From assembly GCA_934463175.1 (NCBI GenBank), contig CAKSIW010000022.1, forward strand, positions 1 through 32,102: 32,102 bases of DNA. The letters are read 5' to 3'. The position numbers were made by a program, and so were the translations under genes. Shown here in pieces: positions 8,329 through 17,927 of this stretch (position 1 is the stretch's first letter; every line of letters begins with the position of its first letter). The notes below the pieces were generated by a model. That model did not search any database. It was given only the letters and a program-made list of their open reading frames with translations, and was not told where the DNA came from. The stretch comes from an uncultured Clostridia bacterium (GTDB lineage Bacteria > Bacillota > Clostridia > Monoglobales > Monoglobaceae).

Positions 8329-9603
8329 CTATGCCGTGGCGCTTCCCTTTTTCTTGCTTTCCGCCTTTTCAAAGTCGGTCTCGTTCATAATGCTGCGTGT
8401 GACCATGGAGCATTTTTCGACCTTGACTCCGCGGTCAATGATTATGTCGGGACCGATGAGTGTTATGTCATCGGAGCAGATTTTTGTGTTGTGAAAATCC
8501 ATGACAGCGTCCTCATGGGAAGACCCAATCTCCGCGCCTTCGGAAATCTGCGTACCTGAGCCGATAATCGCTTTTTCAACAACGGCGTCCTTGCCGACAT
8601 GTGAGCACGGGAAGAGAATTGAATCGCGCACAACCGCACCCTTTTCAACGGTCGCGCCCTCGAATATGACGGAGTTCTCCACATCTCCGCCGATTTCGCA
8701 GCCCTCGGTGATATAGCAGTTTTTAACCCTTGAACCGGGTGCGAGATAGTGCGGCGGCTTTGCCGGGTTACGGCTGAATATTTTCCAGTCATCATCGTCA
8801 AGACGGTATGCAGGGCTGTCCTCAAGAAGATTCATGTTTGCCTCCCAAAGACTCTGTATTGTTCCGACGTCCTTCCAGTAGCCGTCAAATCTGTATGCCA
8901 GCATTCTGTGTCCGTCCTCAAGCATTTTCGGAATTATATTCTTTCCGAAATCGTTGTCCGACTTCGGATCGTTTTCGTCGGCGATAAGATATTTTTTGAG
9001 CGTATCCCAGCTGAAAACATAAACGCCCATTGACGCAAGATTGCTCTTTGGGTTCTTCGGCTTTTCCTCGAACTCAACAATGTTCATGTCCTCGTCGGTG
9101 TTCATGATTCCGAACCGCGGCGCCTCTTCCCACGGAACCTCAATGACCGCAATGGTTGCATCGGCGTTTGCCGCCTTGTGAGCCTTGACCATTTTGGAAT
9201 AGTCCATTTTATATATATGGTCGCCCGAAAGAATGACAACATATTTCGGGTCGAAACGGCTGATGAAGCCTATGTTCTGATATATTGCATTTGCGGTACC
9301 CTTATACCACTCGCCTTTTTCTGCGGAAACATAAGGCGGAAGAACGAACACACCGCCGTCATTTCTGTCCAAATCCCACGGCTGACCGTTTCCGATGTAT
9401 GTGTTAAGCTCAAGCGGCTGATACTGTGTCAGCACACCGACCGTTGTTATGCCCGAATGCGTGCAGTTGCTCAGCGGAAAATCAATTATTCTGTATTTCC
9501 CTCCGAAGGGTACTGCCGGCTTTGCAACATTTTTTGTGAGAATCCCGAGCCTGCTTCCCTGTCCTCCCGCAAGAATCATTGCGACACATTCTTTTGATTT
9601 CAT
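8329..9603 (-). CDS. glgC: Glucose-1-phosphate adenylyltransferase catalytic subunit
   Basis: A 424-residue enzyme that makes ADP-glucose from ATP and glucose-1-phosphate, the committed step of bacterial glycogen synthesis. The nucleotide loop LAGGQGSRLGILT (about 11-23), AKPAVPFGGKYRIIDFPLSN, the SGDHIYKMDY motif, and the glucose-1-phosphate region VEFEEKPKNPKS are intact. The C-terminal part forms a beta-helix (GGDVENSVIFEGATVEKGA). Length is usual. The ATG follows TTGGAGG. It lies 73 bases after glgB and 17 before glgD. Allosteric control by sugar phosphates is typical of the family but cannot be judged here. Confidence 0.97.
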   Translation of the reverse strand: MKSKECVAMILAGGQGSRLGILTKNVAKPAVPFGGKYRIIDFPLSNCTHSGITTVGVLTQYQPLELNTYIGNGQPWDLDRNDGGVFVLPPYVSAEKGEWYKGTANAIYQNIGFISRFDPKYVVILSGDHIYKMDYSKMVKAHKAANADATIAVIEVPWEEAPRFGIMNTDEDMNIVEFEEKPKNPKSNLASMGVYVFSWDTLKKYLIADENDPKSDNDFGKNIIPKMLEDGHRMLAYRFDGYWKDVGTIQSLWEANMNLLEDSPAYRLDDDDWKIFSRNPAKPPHYLAPGSRVKNCYITEGCEIGGDVENSVIFEGATVEKGAVVRDSILFPCSHVGKDAVVEKAIIGSGTQISEGAEIGSSHEDAVMDFHNTKICSDDITLIGPDIIIDRGVKVEKCSMVTRSIMNETDFEKAESKKKGSATA

Positions 9604-9676
9604 ACTACAACCTCCAATATTAAATATTTCTTAACCAACCTTTTTTCACTCTGATGCCACATGCCGTGCTGACGTT

Positions 9677-11599
9677 TTATCTGCTTTTCTGCCTCACCTT
9701 CCTGATATATACCGCGGACAGCTCGGGAAGATCAAGACTGATTGAAAATCCGAGGCTTCCGGTTTTATTCTTTTTTGCGGTCATAATCCGGCTTTCGGTG
9801 CAGCTGCCGCCGTATTCCGCAGAATCGGTGTTCAGCACAATTTCATATCTGCCTGCCGACGGAACGCCGATCTCATAGCCCTTGTGTGCCTGCGCCGCGA
9901 AGTTTGCGGCAACAATCGTTTTTTCGCGCTTGCTGCGGCTGATTCGCATGAATGAAATTACGCTGTGTTCGCTGTCCGTCTCATTTATCCATTTGAAGCC
10001 GTCCCAGTCGGTGTCATTTTCATACATTGACTTTGAGCTTTTGTAGAAATTGTTCAAATCTCTGACAAAGCGGTGCAGTCCTGCATGGCTGTCATAGCCG
10101 AGAAGCATCCAGTCGAGCTGTTCCGCAAATCTCCACTCAATGAACTGCCCGAATTCGCCGCCCATAAACAAAAGCTTTTTGCCGGGGTGTGCATACATAA
10201 ACGCGTAAAGCAGCTTCAGACTTGCAAACTTTTGTTCATAGCTGCCGTACATTTTGTTGATCAGCGACCCCTTGCCGTGAACAACCTCGTCATGCGACAG
10301 AGGAAGAATGTAGTTCTCGGAATATGCATACATCATTGAGAATGTCAGCATATTGTGATTTGAACCGCGGAAATACGGATCCATGCTCATATATCGCAGA
10401 ATGTCGTTCATCCAGCCCATGTTCCATTTGAAGTTGAAGCCGAGACCGCCTGTGAAAACAGGCTTTGTGACGCCTCCCCATGCTGTGGACTCCTCCGCAA
10501 TCATCATTATGTTCGGAAATTTCTCAAAAACCGCGCAGTTAAGCCTTTGCAGAAGCTCAATTGCGTCAAGATTTTCCTTGCCGCCGTGCTTGTTCGGAAG
10601 CCACTGACCGTCGGGACGGTTATAGTCCAGATACAGCATACTCGAAACCGCGTCAACACGCAGACCGTCCATGTGATATTCTTCAAGCCAGAAAAATGCG
10701 TTTGAAATCAGGAATGAATGTATTTCGGTTTTCTTCCAGTTGAAAACCAGCGTCCCCCATTCTTTGTGCTCGCCCAGACGGCTGTCGGGATGCTCAAAAA
10801 GACATGTCCCGTCAAACCGCGCCAGTCCGTGCTCGTCGCGCGGAAAATGCGCGGGAACCCAGTCCATGATGACGCCGATTCCGTTTTGGTGGCAGCGGTC
10901 GATGAAGGCTTTCAGCTCACACGGGCGTCCGTATCTGCTGTTTGCAGAATAGTATCCGCTTATCTGATAACCCCATGAGCCGTCAAACGGATATTCGCAA
11001 ATCGGCATAACCTCAATGTGCGTATATCCCATTTCCTTTATATACGGAATGAGTGCGTCCGCCATTTCGGAATATGTGAAGAGTGAGCCGTCCTCATGTC
11101 TTTTCCATGAAGCAAAGTGCATTTCATATATGTTCACAGGCTTGTCATAGGGAGCGTTTTTGCGCCTTGCGTCAAGCCATTTGCCGTCACCCCAGTCATA
11201 TGACAAATCACATGTCACAGAGGCATTCTTGGGTCTGACCTCGCTTTCAAATGCGAACGGATCAGACTTCAGGACGATGTCGCCCGTTTCCGTCTCAATG
11301 CTGTATTTATAGTTCTGACCCTCTTCGGCGTTTCCGATAAAGACGTTCCATATGCCCGACTGAGGGTGCAGCTCCATTTTTCCGCTTTCTCTGTTCCAGT
11401 CATTTGCATCGCAGACAACCGAAACCGAACGGGCATTCGGCGCCCACACCGCAAACCTCCAGCCGGTGCATTCTCCGATTGTGCATTGGTGCGCACCGAG
11501 GGTTTTATAGCTCTGAAAGTTTTTGCCCTCGTTGAACAAAAACATGATTTCCTTTGAAAGCTCGGCACACTCTGTCCGATGTGTTTTTACGTTTTTCAT
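9677..11599 (-). CDS. glgB: 1,4-alpha-glucan branching enzyme
   Basis: A 640-residue GH13 branching enzyme that introduces alpha-1,6 branches. It has an N-terminal CBM48-like domain (about 30-125, GAHQCT...WRFAVWAPNARSVSV), then the catalytic barrel with EVMPICEYPFDGSWGYQ, nucleophile D316 in DGLRVDAVSS, acid/base E369 in MIAEEST, and D437 in LSHDEVVHGKGS. The C-terminal domain carries the usual MGGEFGQFIEW. It is the first gene of the glg operon; its ATG follows GGAGGG, and a good promoter lies about 100 bases upstream. Length and motifs are standard. Confidence 0.97.
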   Translation of the reverse strand: MKNVKTHRTECAELSKEIMFLFNEGKNFQSYKTLGAHQCTIGECTGWRFAVWAPNARSVSVVCDANDWNRESGKMELHPQSGIWNVFIGNAEEGQNYKYSIETETGDIVLKSDPFAFESEVRPKNASVTCDLSYDWGDGKWLDARRKNAPYDKPVNIYEMHFASWKRHEDGSLFTYSEMADALIPYIKEMGYTHIEVMPICEYPFDGSWGYQISGYYSANSRYGRPCELKAFIDRCHQNGIGVIMDWVPAHFPRDEHGLARFDGTCLFEHPDSRLGEHKEWGTLVFNWKKTEIHSFLISNAFFWLEEYHMDGLRVDAVSSMLYLDYNRPDGQWLPNKHGGKENLDAIELLQRLNCAVFEKFPNIMMIAEESTAWGGVTKPVFTGGLGFNFKWNMGWMNDILRYMSMDPYFRGSNHNMLTFSMMYAYSENYILPLSHDEVVHGKGSLINKMYGSYEQKFASLKLLYAFMYAHPGKKLLFMGGEFGQFIEWRFAEQLDWMLLGYDSHAGLHRFVRDLNNFYKSSKSMYENDTDWDGFKWINETDSEHSVISFMRISRSKREKTIVAANFAAQAHKGYEIGVPSAGRYEIVLNTDSAEYGGSCTESRIMTAKKNKTGSLGFSISLDLPELSAVYIRKVRQKSR

Positions 11600-11700
11600 C
11601 GTATGTTCCCTCCGGTGTAAAATCTATTGAATGCTTTTTGTAAAATTTTAATCAAATATCCAAATAAAAGAAATTCTTTTTGTGTAGTTTTGACAATTAT

Positions 11701-11729
11701 ATTGTACCACATTGCACGGTCTTTGTCCA
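11701..11729 (-). promoter_or_regulatory. Promoter of the glgBCDAP operon
   Basis: On the minus strand TGGACA (11724-11729) and TACAAT (11701-11706) are separated by exactly 17 bases, a good sigma-A promoter. An overlapping TATAAT lies slightly downstream. Transcription would begin near 11694, giving a roughly 95-base AT-rich leader before the glgB ATG at 11599. No riboswitch or clear operator was recognised in the leader. Confidence 0.75.
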
Positions 11730-11913
11730 TGCATATTTTGCATAAAAATAACGCCTATTTTCTGCATTTTCTCCAAATTTTACCTCAATTATGGAATTTT
11801 TTGGATATATGCTTGCCTCGCCTGTTTATTTTCCGAGGCTGACTTGTGAATTGTTTCTGACGTTATTGCGCGGAAGAAGAGCGAAGCGGCTGTGGTTTTG
11901 CCGCCGCGTTTTT
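11730..11913. other. Intergenic spacer between the GH13 gene and the glg promoter
   Basis: Together with the glgB leader this makes a gap of about 314 bases. It contains an imperfect hairpin GCCTCG/CGAGGC near 11816-11841 and a GCGGC/GCCGC stem near 11884-11906, just past the GH13 stop. Neither has a clean U-run on the minus strand, so termination of the upstream gene before the glg promoter is uncertain. No small gene is supported. Confidence 0.4.
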
Positions 11914-13863
11914 TCAGATTTTCACATATGCCTCGGCACATCTTGCGCCGAGCGGCAGCCTCAGTGTGCCGTCCTCTCCGACGGCAACCTCACAGCCCGA
12001 AAAATATCCGCGCAGGCGCACACCCGCAAATGCTTTCCCGTCAAGTGCAAGCTCCGTGTCTGCTTCTCCGCGGTTCACCGCGCACAGAACTGTGCCGCAT
12101 TCAGCGCTCTTTCCGAACACGTCATGTCCGTCAGAAATTTCGCGCAGATATGCATAAACACTGCCGCAGGCATAAAGCTGTCTGAAATCTCCGCCGCGCA
12201 GACAAGGCGTGGAATTTCGGAGAGATGTCAGCTTTTTATAGTATTCAAGCAGCTCGGGGTCAATACACCGCCATGTATATGGCATTCTGTTGAACGGGTC
12301 GGCAAGACCCTGCATGCCAATCTCATCACCGTAATAAATGCACGGAACACCGACAAAGGTCATCTGAAAAAATGCTGCCAACCGCACTCTTTCAATCGCG
12401 GTTGTTTCGGCATGGGAGGAGAGCCTGAAATTCATTTTTCGGTCATTATCCGCGCTGTCCGCACATTGCTGTCCGCCGAGAACGGTCTTGACCCTCACGG
12501 TGTCATGAGTTCCGATTATGTTCATTGCGCCGTAAAGCGCCGCCTTGGGATAGTTTTCCATAATGACTGTCATGCATGAGCCAAATTCCTCTGCGTCGGC
12601 ATAGCCGAGAAGAAATCCCAGAACGCTGTCCTTGAAGGGATAGTTCATGACACTGTCAAGCTCACTGCCGAGAAGATATTCGCGCAGCGCACCGTAGCTG
12701 ACCTTGTTTGACGCGTCCTCCCAGACCTCGCCGATGACAACCGCATCGGCTTTTGCCGACTTTGCTTCCGTGCGCAAAAGCTTAATGAACTCATCGGGCA
12801 GCTCGTCTGCAACGTCCAGTCTCCACCCTGACGCACCCAGGCGCAGCCATTTTTTTATTATAGCATTATCACCGCGCAGAATGTAGTCGAGATATGTCGG
12901 CTCGGTCTCATTTATATTCGGAAGATTTGAACAGCCCCACCAGCTTCTGTAGCCGTTGCCGCCCTCCTCCCACTGATACCAGCTTCTGTAGGGGGAGGAA
13001 GGATTGCAGTATGCACCCGTGTCCTCGCCGTATGTTCGGTATTTATTGAAATATATGCTGTCGCTGCCCGTGTGGCTGAAAACACCGTCAAGAATAATGC
13101 GGATTCCTGCCTTGCGGCATTTCTCGCAAAGCTCGCGGAAATCGTCCTCCGTGCCGAGAATGGAGTCAATTTTGCTGTAGTCGCCCGTATCGTAGCGGTG
13201 ATTTGAGAATGCCTCAAAAATCGGGTTGAGATACAGCGTGCCGATTCCCAGTTCTTTCAGATAATCAAGCTTTGAGATGATTCCCTTCAGATTTCCGCCG
13301 TAGAAATCGCTGCATGCAGGTCCGTTTTCAAAGGGGTGCTTTGCAAAGGTCAAAGGCTCGTACCAGTCCTCATGTATAGTATATTCGCTTTTGTGTCCCG
13401 ATATTTCGGAAATTTTTCCGCTGCGGCAGAATCTGTCGGGGAAAATCTGATACATTATTGATTCCCTGTACCATTCGGGCACTGTGAAGCTTTTGTCAAA
13501 CACTGTGATTTGATATGAAATATCCGTTGCGGTCTCGGTCATGACACCCTCGCCGCCGCGCTTCAGATTATTGTTTGAATAGAATGCGCGTCCGCCGTCC
13601 GCCTCCGCAATGAAATAATACCACACGAGACACGGCTCCTCAGGAAGACGCAGACTTGCCGAATACAGCCTTGCGTCCCCGTTTTCTTCCGCAAGCTGCA
13701 TTTCAATCAGATTTTCCTCCTCGTCATGCCACAGACGGAGCATAACCGAATCGGGAGCATTCTCCGATGTCACCTCAAGTGACAGACGGACGTCAGACCC
13801 TGTCGGAGCTGCCCCGAACGGTTCTCTGAACTGAAGCTCATGTGAATTATGATAAAGCTGCAT
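11914..13863 (-). CDS. GH13 maltodextrin hydrolase (neopullulanase/cyclomaltodextrinase type)
   Basis: A 649-residue intracellular alpha-glucan hydrolase without a signal peptide. The N-terminal beta-sandwich (about 1-125) resembles the domain of neopullulanase-like enzymes, followed by WYRESIMYQIFPDRF, the barrel motifs GTLYLNPIFEAFSNHRYDT and GIRIILDGVFSH, and the catalytic residues D350 (GWRLDVAD), E379 (VIGEVWED) and D454 (IGTHDT). FVGVPCIYYGDEIGM precedes the C-terminal beta domain. It probably trims maltodextrins or limit dextrins in the cytoplasm. The ATG follows GGAGGGTGAGG. It is upstream of the glg operon on the same strand but separated by a spacer and a promoter, so it can be regulated independently. 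Confidence 0.93.
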   Translation of the reverse strand: MQLYHNSHELQFREPFGAAPTGSDVRLSLEVTSENAPDSVMLRLWHDEEENLIEMQLAEENGDARLYSASLRLPEEPCLVWYYFIAEADGGRAFYSNNNLKRGGEGVMTETATDISYQITVFDKSFTVPEWYRESIMYQIFPDRFCRSGKISEISGHKSEYTIHEDWYEPLTFAKHPFENGPACSDFYGGNLKGIISKLDYLKELGIGTLYLNPIFEAFSNHRYDTGDYSKIDSILGTEDDFRELCEKCRKAGIRIILDGVFSHTGSDSIYFNKYRTYGEDTGAYCNPSSPYRSWYQWEEGGNGYRSWWGCSNLPNINETEPTYLDYILRGDNAIIKKWLRLGASGWRLDVADELPDEFIKLLRTEAKSAKADAVVIGEVWEDASNKVSYGALREYLLGSELDSVMNYPFKDSVLGFLLGYADAEEFGSCMTVIMENYPKAALYGAMNIIGTHDTVRVKTVLGGQQCADSADNDRKMNFRLSSHAETTAIERVRLAAFFQMTFVGVPCIYYGDEIGMQGLADPFNRMPYTWRCIDPELLEYYKKLTSLRNSTPCLRGGDFRQLYACGSVYAYLREISDGHDVFGKSAECGTVLCAVNRGEADTELALDGKAFAGVRLRGYFSGCEVAVGEDGTLRLPLGARCAEAYVKI

Positions 13864-13913
13864 TTTATGTCCTCACCCTCCGCAATATCCGCTTTATTTT
13901 TTCGGATTATGTA

Positions 13914-13942
13914 TTGCAATGATTTTTTTTACATGTTATACT
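13914..13942 (+). promoter_or_regulatory. Promoter of the HAD-addB pair
   Basis: TTGCAA (13914-13919) and TATACT (13937-13942) are spaced by 17 bases on the plus strand, about 45 bases upstream of the HAD start. The 123-base gap is shared with the divergent GH13 gene and is very AT-rich. A TATAAT is also present on each strand around 13945-13952, so the two divergent promoters probably overlap. The GH13 minus-strand -35 is not clear. Confidence 0.6.
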
Positions 13943-13986
13943 ATATTATAATATGTATATTGTATCACAAAAAAGGAGCGGCGTAA

Positions 13987-14691
13987 ATGATTTCCGAAAA
14001 CTTTGTTAATAATACCAAATTTATTATATTCGATATGGACGGTGTTTTGATAAATTCAGAGCCGGTGACATTTGCGGCGGCAGCCGCTGCGCTGGCGGAA
14101 ATCAGCATATCCGCGGACAGACGCGATTTTGAACCGTATATCGGCGCAGGGGAGGAGAAGTTCATCACCGAACCGTGCAAGCTGCACAAAAAGGAGCATA
14201 TGGCGGACGCGGCACTTCGGCGTCTTTATGAGATATATGATGAGCAGGTGTCGGAAAAGCTTGCGGTTTATCCTGTGGTGCACGGCACTCTCCGCGCACT
14301 CCGCCGGGCAGGCTTCACTCTTGCGGTTGCCAGCAGCTCGGCGCGGAGAAAGCTTGCCGCCTCGCTGAAAGCCGCAGAAATTCCCGAGGAGTGGTTTGCG
14401 CTCATAGTCTCGGGCAGTGATGTTTCCGAAAAAAAGCCGTCTCCCGAGATATACCTCAAAACAATGGAAATGCTGAATGCCGCGCCGTCGGAATGTCTGG
14501 TCGTTGAGGACGCGCTCACGGGAATATGCGCCGCGAAAAGGGCAGGTGCGCGGTGCTTTGCCGTTCCGACATCATTTGACCGTGCAAGGCTTTCGGAAGC
14601 AGGCGCGGACGCGGTCGGCAACGGTCTTGCAGATATTCTGAGCCTTTTGGGAATATGTGCGGAGGGACAGGAGGGTGATTTCCTTGCTTAG
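13987..14691 (+). CDS. HAD-superfamily hydrolase, beta-phosphoglucomutase-like
   Basis: A 234-residue HAD enzyme. Motif I is IIFDMDGVL (nucleophile D16, acid/base D18), motif II lies in LAVASSSAR (S117), motif III is K150 in SEKKPSPEIY, and motif IV is VVEDALTGI (E174, D175). A helical cap lies between residues about 25 and 95. Spacing of all motifs matches beta-phosphoglucomutase, which interconverts beta-glucose-1-phosphate and glucose-6-phosphate; a general sugar-phosphatase is the alternative. Its divergent neighbour is a maltodextrin hydrolase, which favours a glucan-related role. The ATG follows AAGGAG. The end overlaps the likely addB start by 8 bases. Confidence 0.85.
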   Translation: MISENFVNNTKFIIFDMDGVLINSEPVTFAAAAAALAEISISADRRDFEPYIGAGEEKFITEPCKLHKKEHMADAALRRLYEIYDEQVSEKLAVYPVVHGTLRALRRAGFTLAVASSSARRKLAASLKAAEIPEEWFALIVSGSDVSEKKPSPEIYLKTMEMLNAAPSECLVVEDALTGICAAKRAGARCFAVPTSFDRARLSEAGADAVGNGLADILSLLGICAEGQEGDFLA

Positions 14692-17600
14692 CTTCATATA
14701 CGGTGCCGCAGGCTGCGGCAAGACACGTGAAATATACCGACGTGCCGCGGAGGATGCAAGGTGTGGCAGACGCGCATATATTCTTGTGCCCGAGCAGTAT
14801 TCCATGTATACCGAGCAGGAGCTGCTTTCGGGCATGGGGCTTTCTGCACAGAACCGAATCCAGGTTCTCACGTTTTCACGGCTGTGCAATATGGTTTTTG
14901 CGAAATGCGGACCTCTCAGAATGAAATATATTGACAAGGCAGGGAAATATATGACGGCTCACAAGGCACTCAAAATGTGCGAGCCGCGTCTCACATATCT
15001 CCGCCCCAACGTTCACCAGCGCGGGTTTGCGGCGTCCGCTGCCGCGGCTTTTTCGGAGTTCAAGCGATATGGCGTCACGCCCGATGCGCTGCTTGATGCG
15101 GCAGAAAAAACGGATAACGCACGTCTCGGAATGAAGCTGCGTGATTTAAGCCTGATTTTTCGGAGTTATAATGAGGTTACGTGTGAAAACCATTCCGATT
15201 CCGAGGATAATCTTTCGCTTATTATACCCAAAATTTCGCGCTGTGATTTCATTTCTGGTACTTTTTACATAAATTTTTTCAGAAGCTTCACGCCTGAGGA
15301 GCACCGTGCAGTTTCGGAGCTGATGAAAAAAGCCGATGTCTGTGTCGCTCTTTGCTGTGATTCTCCCGACGGCGATTCCGCGCCGTTTTCGTCGCAGAAA
15401 AAGACATACCGTGCGCTTTGTGCAGCTGCGGCGGAGCTTGGAATAGCGGTTTCCGCCCCCGTTCGGATTGACAATTCCGACCGCACGCGGTTCACAGACG
15501 AGCTGCTGCACATAAGAGATTCATATTTTGCGCCGCGCCCCGAGGCGATGACGAAAAAGCCCGAATCGATTCATATTGTCCGTCCTGCAAACCGCTATGC
15601 CGAGGTGACGGAGTGTGCGTCACTCATCACGCGTCTGCTCCGTGGCGGCGGTCTGAGGTTCAATGATTTTCTGATTGTCACAGGCGGCATGGAAAGCTAT
15701 GAGCAGCTCATTCCGCAGATTTTCGGCGATTTCGGCATAAGCTTTTTCCTTGACAAAAAGCTTCCGCTGACCGAAAGCCCGTTCATGCGAATGATAATCA
15801 CCGTGCTTGAAATTCTGGCATACGGATTTTCGTGCGAAAGGGTCATGACGCTGGCACGGTGCGGATATTTTGACATTTCGGACGATTTATGCGATATATT
15901 TGAGAACTATGTGCTTGCGGCAGATGTCGGACATCGTCAATGGAATATGCGTGAGAACTGGACGTATAACCCCGACAGGAAAATGTTTGACATGGAAGCG
16001 GTGAATGAGGCGAAAGACAGGCTTGTGACGCCTGTTCTCGATTTTGCGGATATGTTCCGCGGCAGAAAAACAGTGGCACAGGTGTGTGAATATCTCAGAA
16101 GATGGCTGATTTCAATCGGTATGCCCGAGACAGTCAGCCAAAGAATTGACCGATTCAACGCGTCGGCACAGCCCGAGCTTGCGGAACAGCTCCGCCTTGT
16201 CTGGAACTGTCTTGCGTCGGTGACGGAGCAGATGACTGAATATATGGGAGATGACCTCACAACCTTTGCCGAGTTTCACACGCTGTTTGCTTCCTCCTGC
16301 GGAGAGCTTGCGGTCGGCATGATTCCGCCGACCCGTGACGCTGTTATGGTGAGCGAGGCGGACAGGTTCAGGAGCACGGGAACAAAAATTGTGATTGTTC
16401 TCGGCGTGTGCGACAAGGCTTTTCCGCGTGAGCATACCTCCGAGGGAATCATATCCGACGCGGAGCGCGCATATCTTGCGGAAAACGGACTTGTGCTTGC
16501 ACCCGATGCGCCGGGGCGGCAGCTTGAAGAACAGTTTGTGATATACTCCGTGCTGACTGCCGCACGGGAGCAGCTGTGGCTTTTTGCGCCGATGAGCGAC
16601 CGCGACGGAAAAAGTCTCGGCGCGTCAGAGGTGACGGAGCGGCTGCGTGAAAAGCTCTTTCGGGGTCTTGAAGCCGAAAGACTTGAGGAGGGGGAAATTC
16701 CCGAAAGCCGTGAATATATTTTCCGTGAGCTGTCAAGACAAATGCTCGCGTGCAGCGGCGATCCGGAAAAGCTTTCTCCCTTGTGGCAGTATGCACTCGG
16801 TCGGTTTGAAAAAAATGCGGACTATATCGGTCGCCTCGAACGCCTCAGAAAGATGTGCGGTATGTCCGCCGCGCCCGCGCCTCTCACAAAAAAGTGTGCA
16901 GAAAGGCTTTACGGAAAGCCGCTTGTGCTGAGTGTGTCAAGGCTTGAAAAATATAACGCGTGTGCGTTTTCGTTTTTTATGCAGTACGGTCTCATGGCGC
17001 GTGAGCGAATGCTCGGCGGATTTCAGGCGCGTGATATGGGAACTGCGCTTCATGATGTTCTGTGTGAATATTTCCGCGGCAAGGCGGAATCGGACGCAGA
17101 TTACGGAGGTATAACACGTGAAGAATGCTCAGCTGAGGTCTCCGCACTGGTTGACCGCATTGCATATGACGGAGGCGAGGCACTTTTTGCGCAGTCGTGC
17201 TACAGCAAATATCTTGCACTGCGAATGAAAAGCATTGCCGCGGCAACGGCGTGGAAGCTTGTTCGGTTCTATTCCCAAAGCCGTTTCCGCCCGTGCGGAT
17301 TTGAAATCAGCTTTGGCAGGCACGGCAGTCTGCCGCCGTATCAGCTGACGGACGAGGACGGCGGAGTTTTCCTGGAGGGCTTCATCGACCGTGCCGATGA
17401 GATGTGTGCGGACGGACACAGGTATATCTGCATAACCGATTATAAATCATCGGAGAAAAAGCTGGATCGGGCGCTTGCCGAGGCAGGCATAAGCTTTCAG
17501 CCGCTGATTTATGCAAACGCGCTCTGCTCGTCCGATAGCGGCACAGAGCCTGCCGCAATGATATATCTGCATATGACCGATCCGCTCATCAAATGCGACA

Positions 17601-17926
17601 GCGTGCCGAGTGAGGAAGAGCTTGAAAAGGAAATGAATGACGGAATACGTGCACACGGGATTATCCTTGACGAGCCGAACGTTCTGCACGGTATTGACGA
17701 AAGGTACGGTGACAAGTCCGCGGTGCATTATATGGCATGTGATTCAAAATCGGTGATATGCCGTGAAGAAATGAAAAGCAGACTGGAAAACGCGGAAAGA
17801 AAAGCAGCAGAGACGGCAAAAGAAATTTCAGATGGACGGATTTGTGCCGACCCTGCACATCTTTCGGGGTTTGACGCATGTACGTATTGTCCCTATGAAA
17901 GCGTGTGCGGAAAAGAAACAAAATAA
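14684..17926 (+). CDS. addB: ATP-dependent helicase/nuclease subunit B (AddB)
   Basis: A roughly 1,080-residue subunit of the AddAB complex, which processes double-strand DNA ends for RecA recombination. The N-terminus reads LLSFIYGAAGCGKT with a Walker A loop. The C-terminal nuclease domain has GTALHDVL, LEGFIDRADEM and ITDYKSSEKKLD. Cysteines near residue 760 (YNACAFSFF) and CTYCPYESVC (about 1066, 1069, 1075) match the four-cysteine iron-sulphur pattern of AddB. The TTG at 14684 was chosen because it lies 9 bases after AGGAGG (14669-14674) and yields the usual MLSFIYG start; a GTG at 14657 is further upstream. It overlaps the HAD stop by 8 bases, indicating coupling. addA, usually next door, is not here. 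Confidence 0.93.
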   Translation: MLSFIYGAAGCGKTREIYRRAAEDARCGRRAYILVPEQYSMYTEQELLSGMGLSAQNRIQVLTFSRLCNMVFAKCGPLRMKYIDKAGKYMTAHKALKMCEPRLTYLRPNVHQRGFAASAAAAFSEFKRYGVTPDALLDAAEKTDNARLGMKLRDLSLIFRSYNEVTCENHSDSEDNLSLIIPKISRCDFISGTFYINFFRSFTPEEHRAVSELMKKADVCVALCCDSPDGDSAPFSSQKKTYRALCAAAAELGIAVSAPVRIDNSDRTRFTDELLHIRDSYFAPRPEAMTKKPESIHIVRPANRYAEVTECASLITRLLRGGGLRFNDFLIVTGGMESYEQLIPQIFGDFGISFFLDKKLPLTESPFMRMIITVLEILAYGFSCERVMTLARCGYFDISDDLCDIFENYVLAADVGHRQWNMRENWTYNPDRKMFDMEAVNEAKDRLVTPVLDFADMFRGRKTVAQVCEYLRRWLISIGMPETVSQRIDRFNASAQPELAEQLRLVWNCLASVTEQMTEYMGDDLTTFAEFHTLFASSCGELAVGMIPPTRDAVMVSEADRFRSTGTKIVIVLGVCDKAFPREHTSEGIISDAERAYLAENGLVLAPDAPGRQLEEQFVIYSVLTAAREQLWLFAPMSDRDGKSLGASEVTERLREKLFRGLEAERLEEGEIPESREYIFRELSRQMLACSGDPEKLSPLWQYALGRFEKNADYIGRLERLRKMCGMSAAPAPLTKKCAERLYGKPLVLSVSRLEKYNACAFSFFMQYGLMARERMLGGFQARDMGTALHDVLCEYFRGKAESDADYGGITREECSAEVSALVDRIAYDGGEALFAQSCYSKYLALRMKSIAAATAWKLVRFYSQSRFRPCGFEISFGRHGSLPPYQLTDEDGGVFLEGFIDRADEMCADGHRYICITDYKSSEKKLDRALAEAGISFQPLIYANALCSSDSGTEPAAMIYLHMTDPLIKCDSVPSEEELEKEMNDGIRAHGIILDEPNVLHGIDERYGDKSAVHYMACDSKSVICREEMKSRLENAERKAAETAKEISDGRICADPAHLSGFDACTYCPYESVCGKETK

Positions 17927-17927
17927 A

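Noticed and set aside
11814..11841. Terminator for the GH13 gene
   Set aside because: The six-base stem has a 12-base loop and no U-run on the minus strand; kept only as a weak hairpin in the spacer description.
11791..12579. 262-codon plus-strand frame opposite the GH13 gene
   Set aside because: It is antisense to a full-length glycoside hydrolase with intact catalytic residues, is rich in Cys/Arg/His as such shadows are, and has no start signal.
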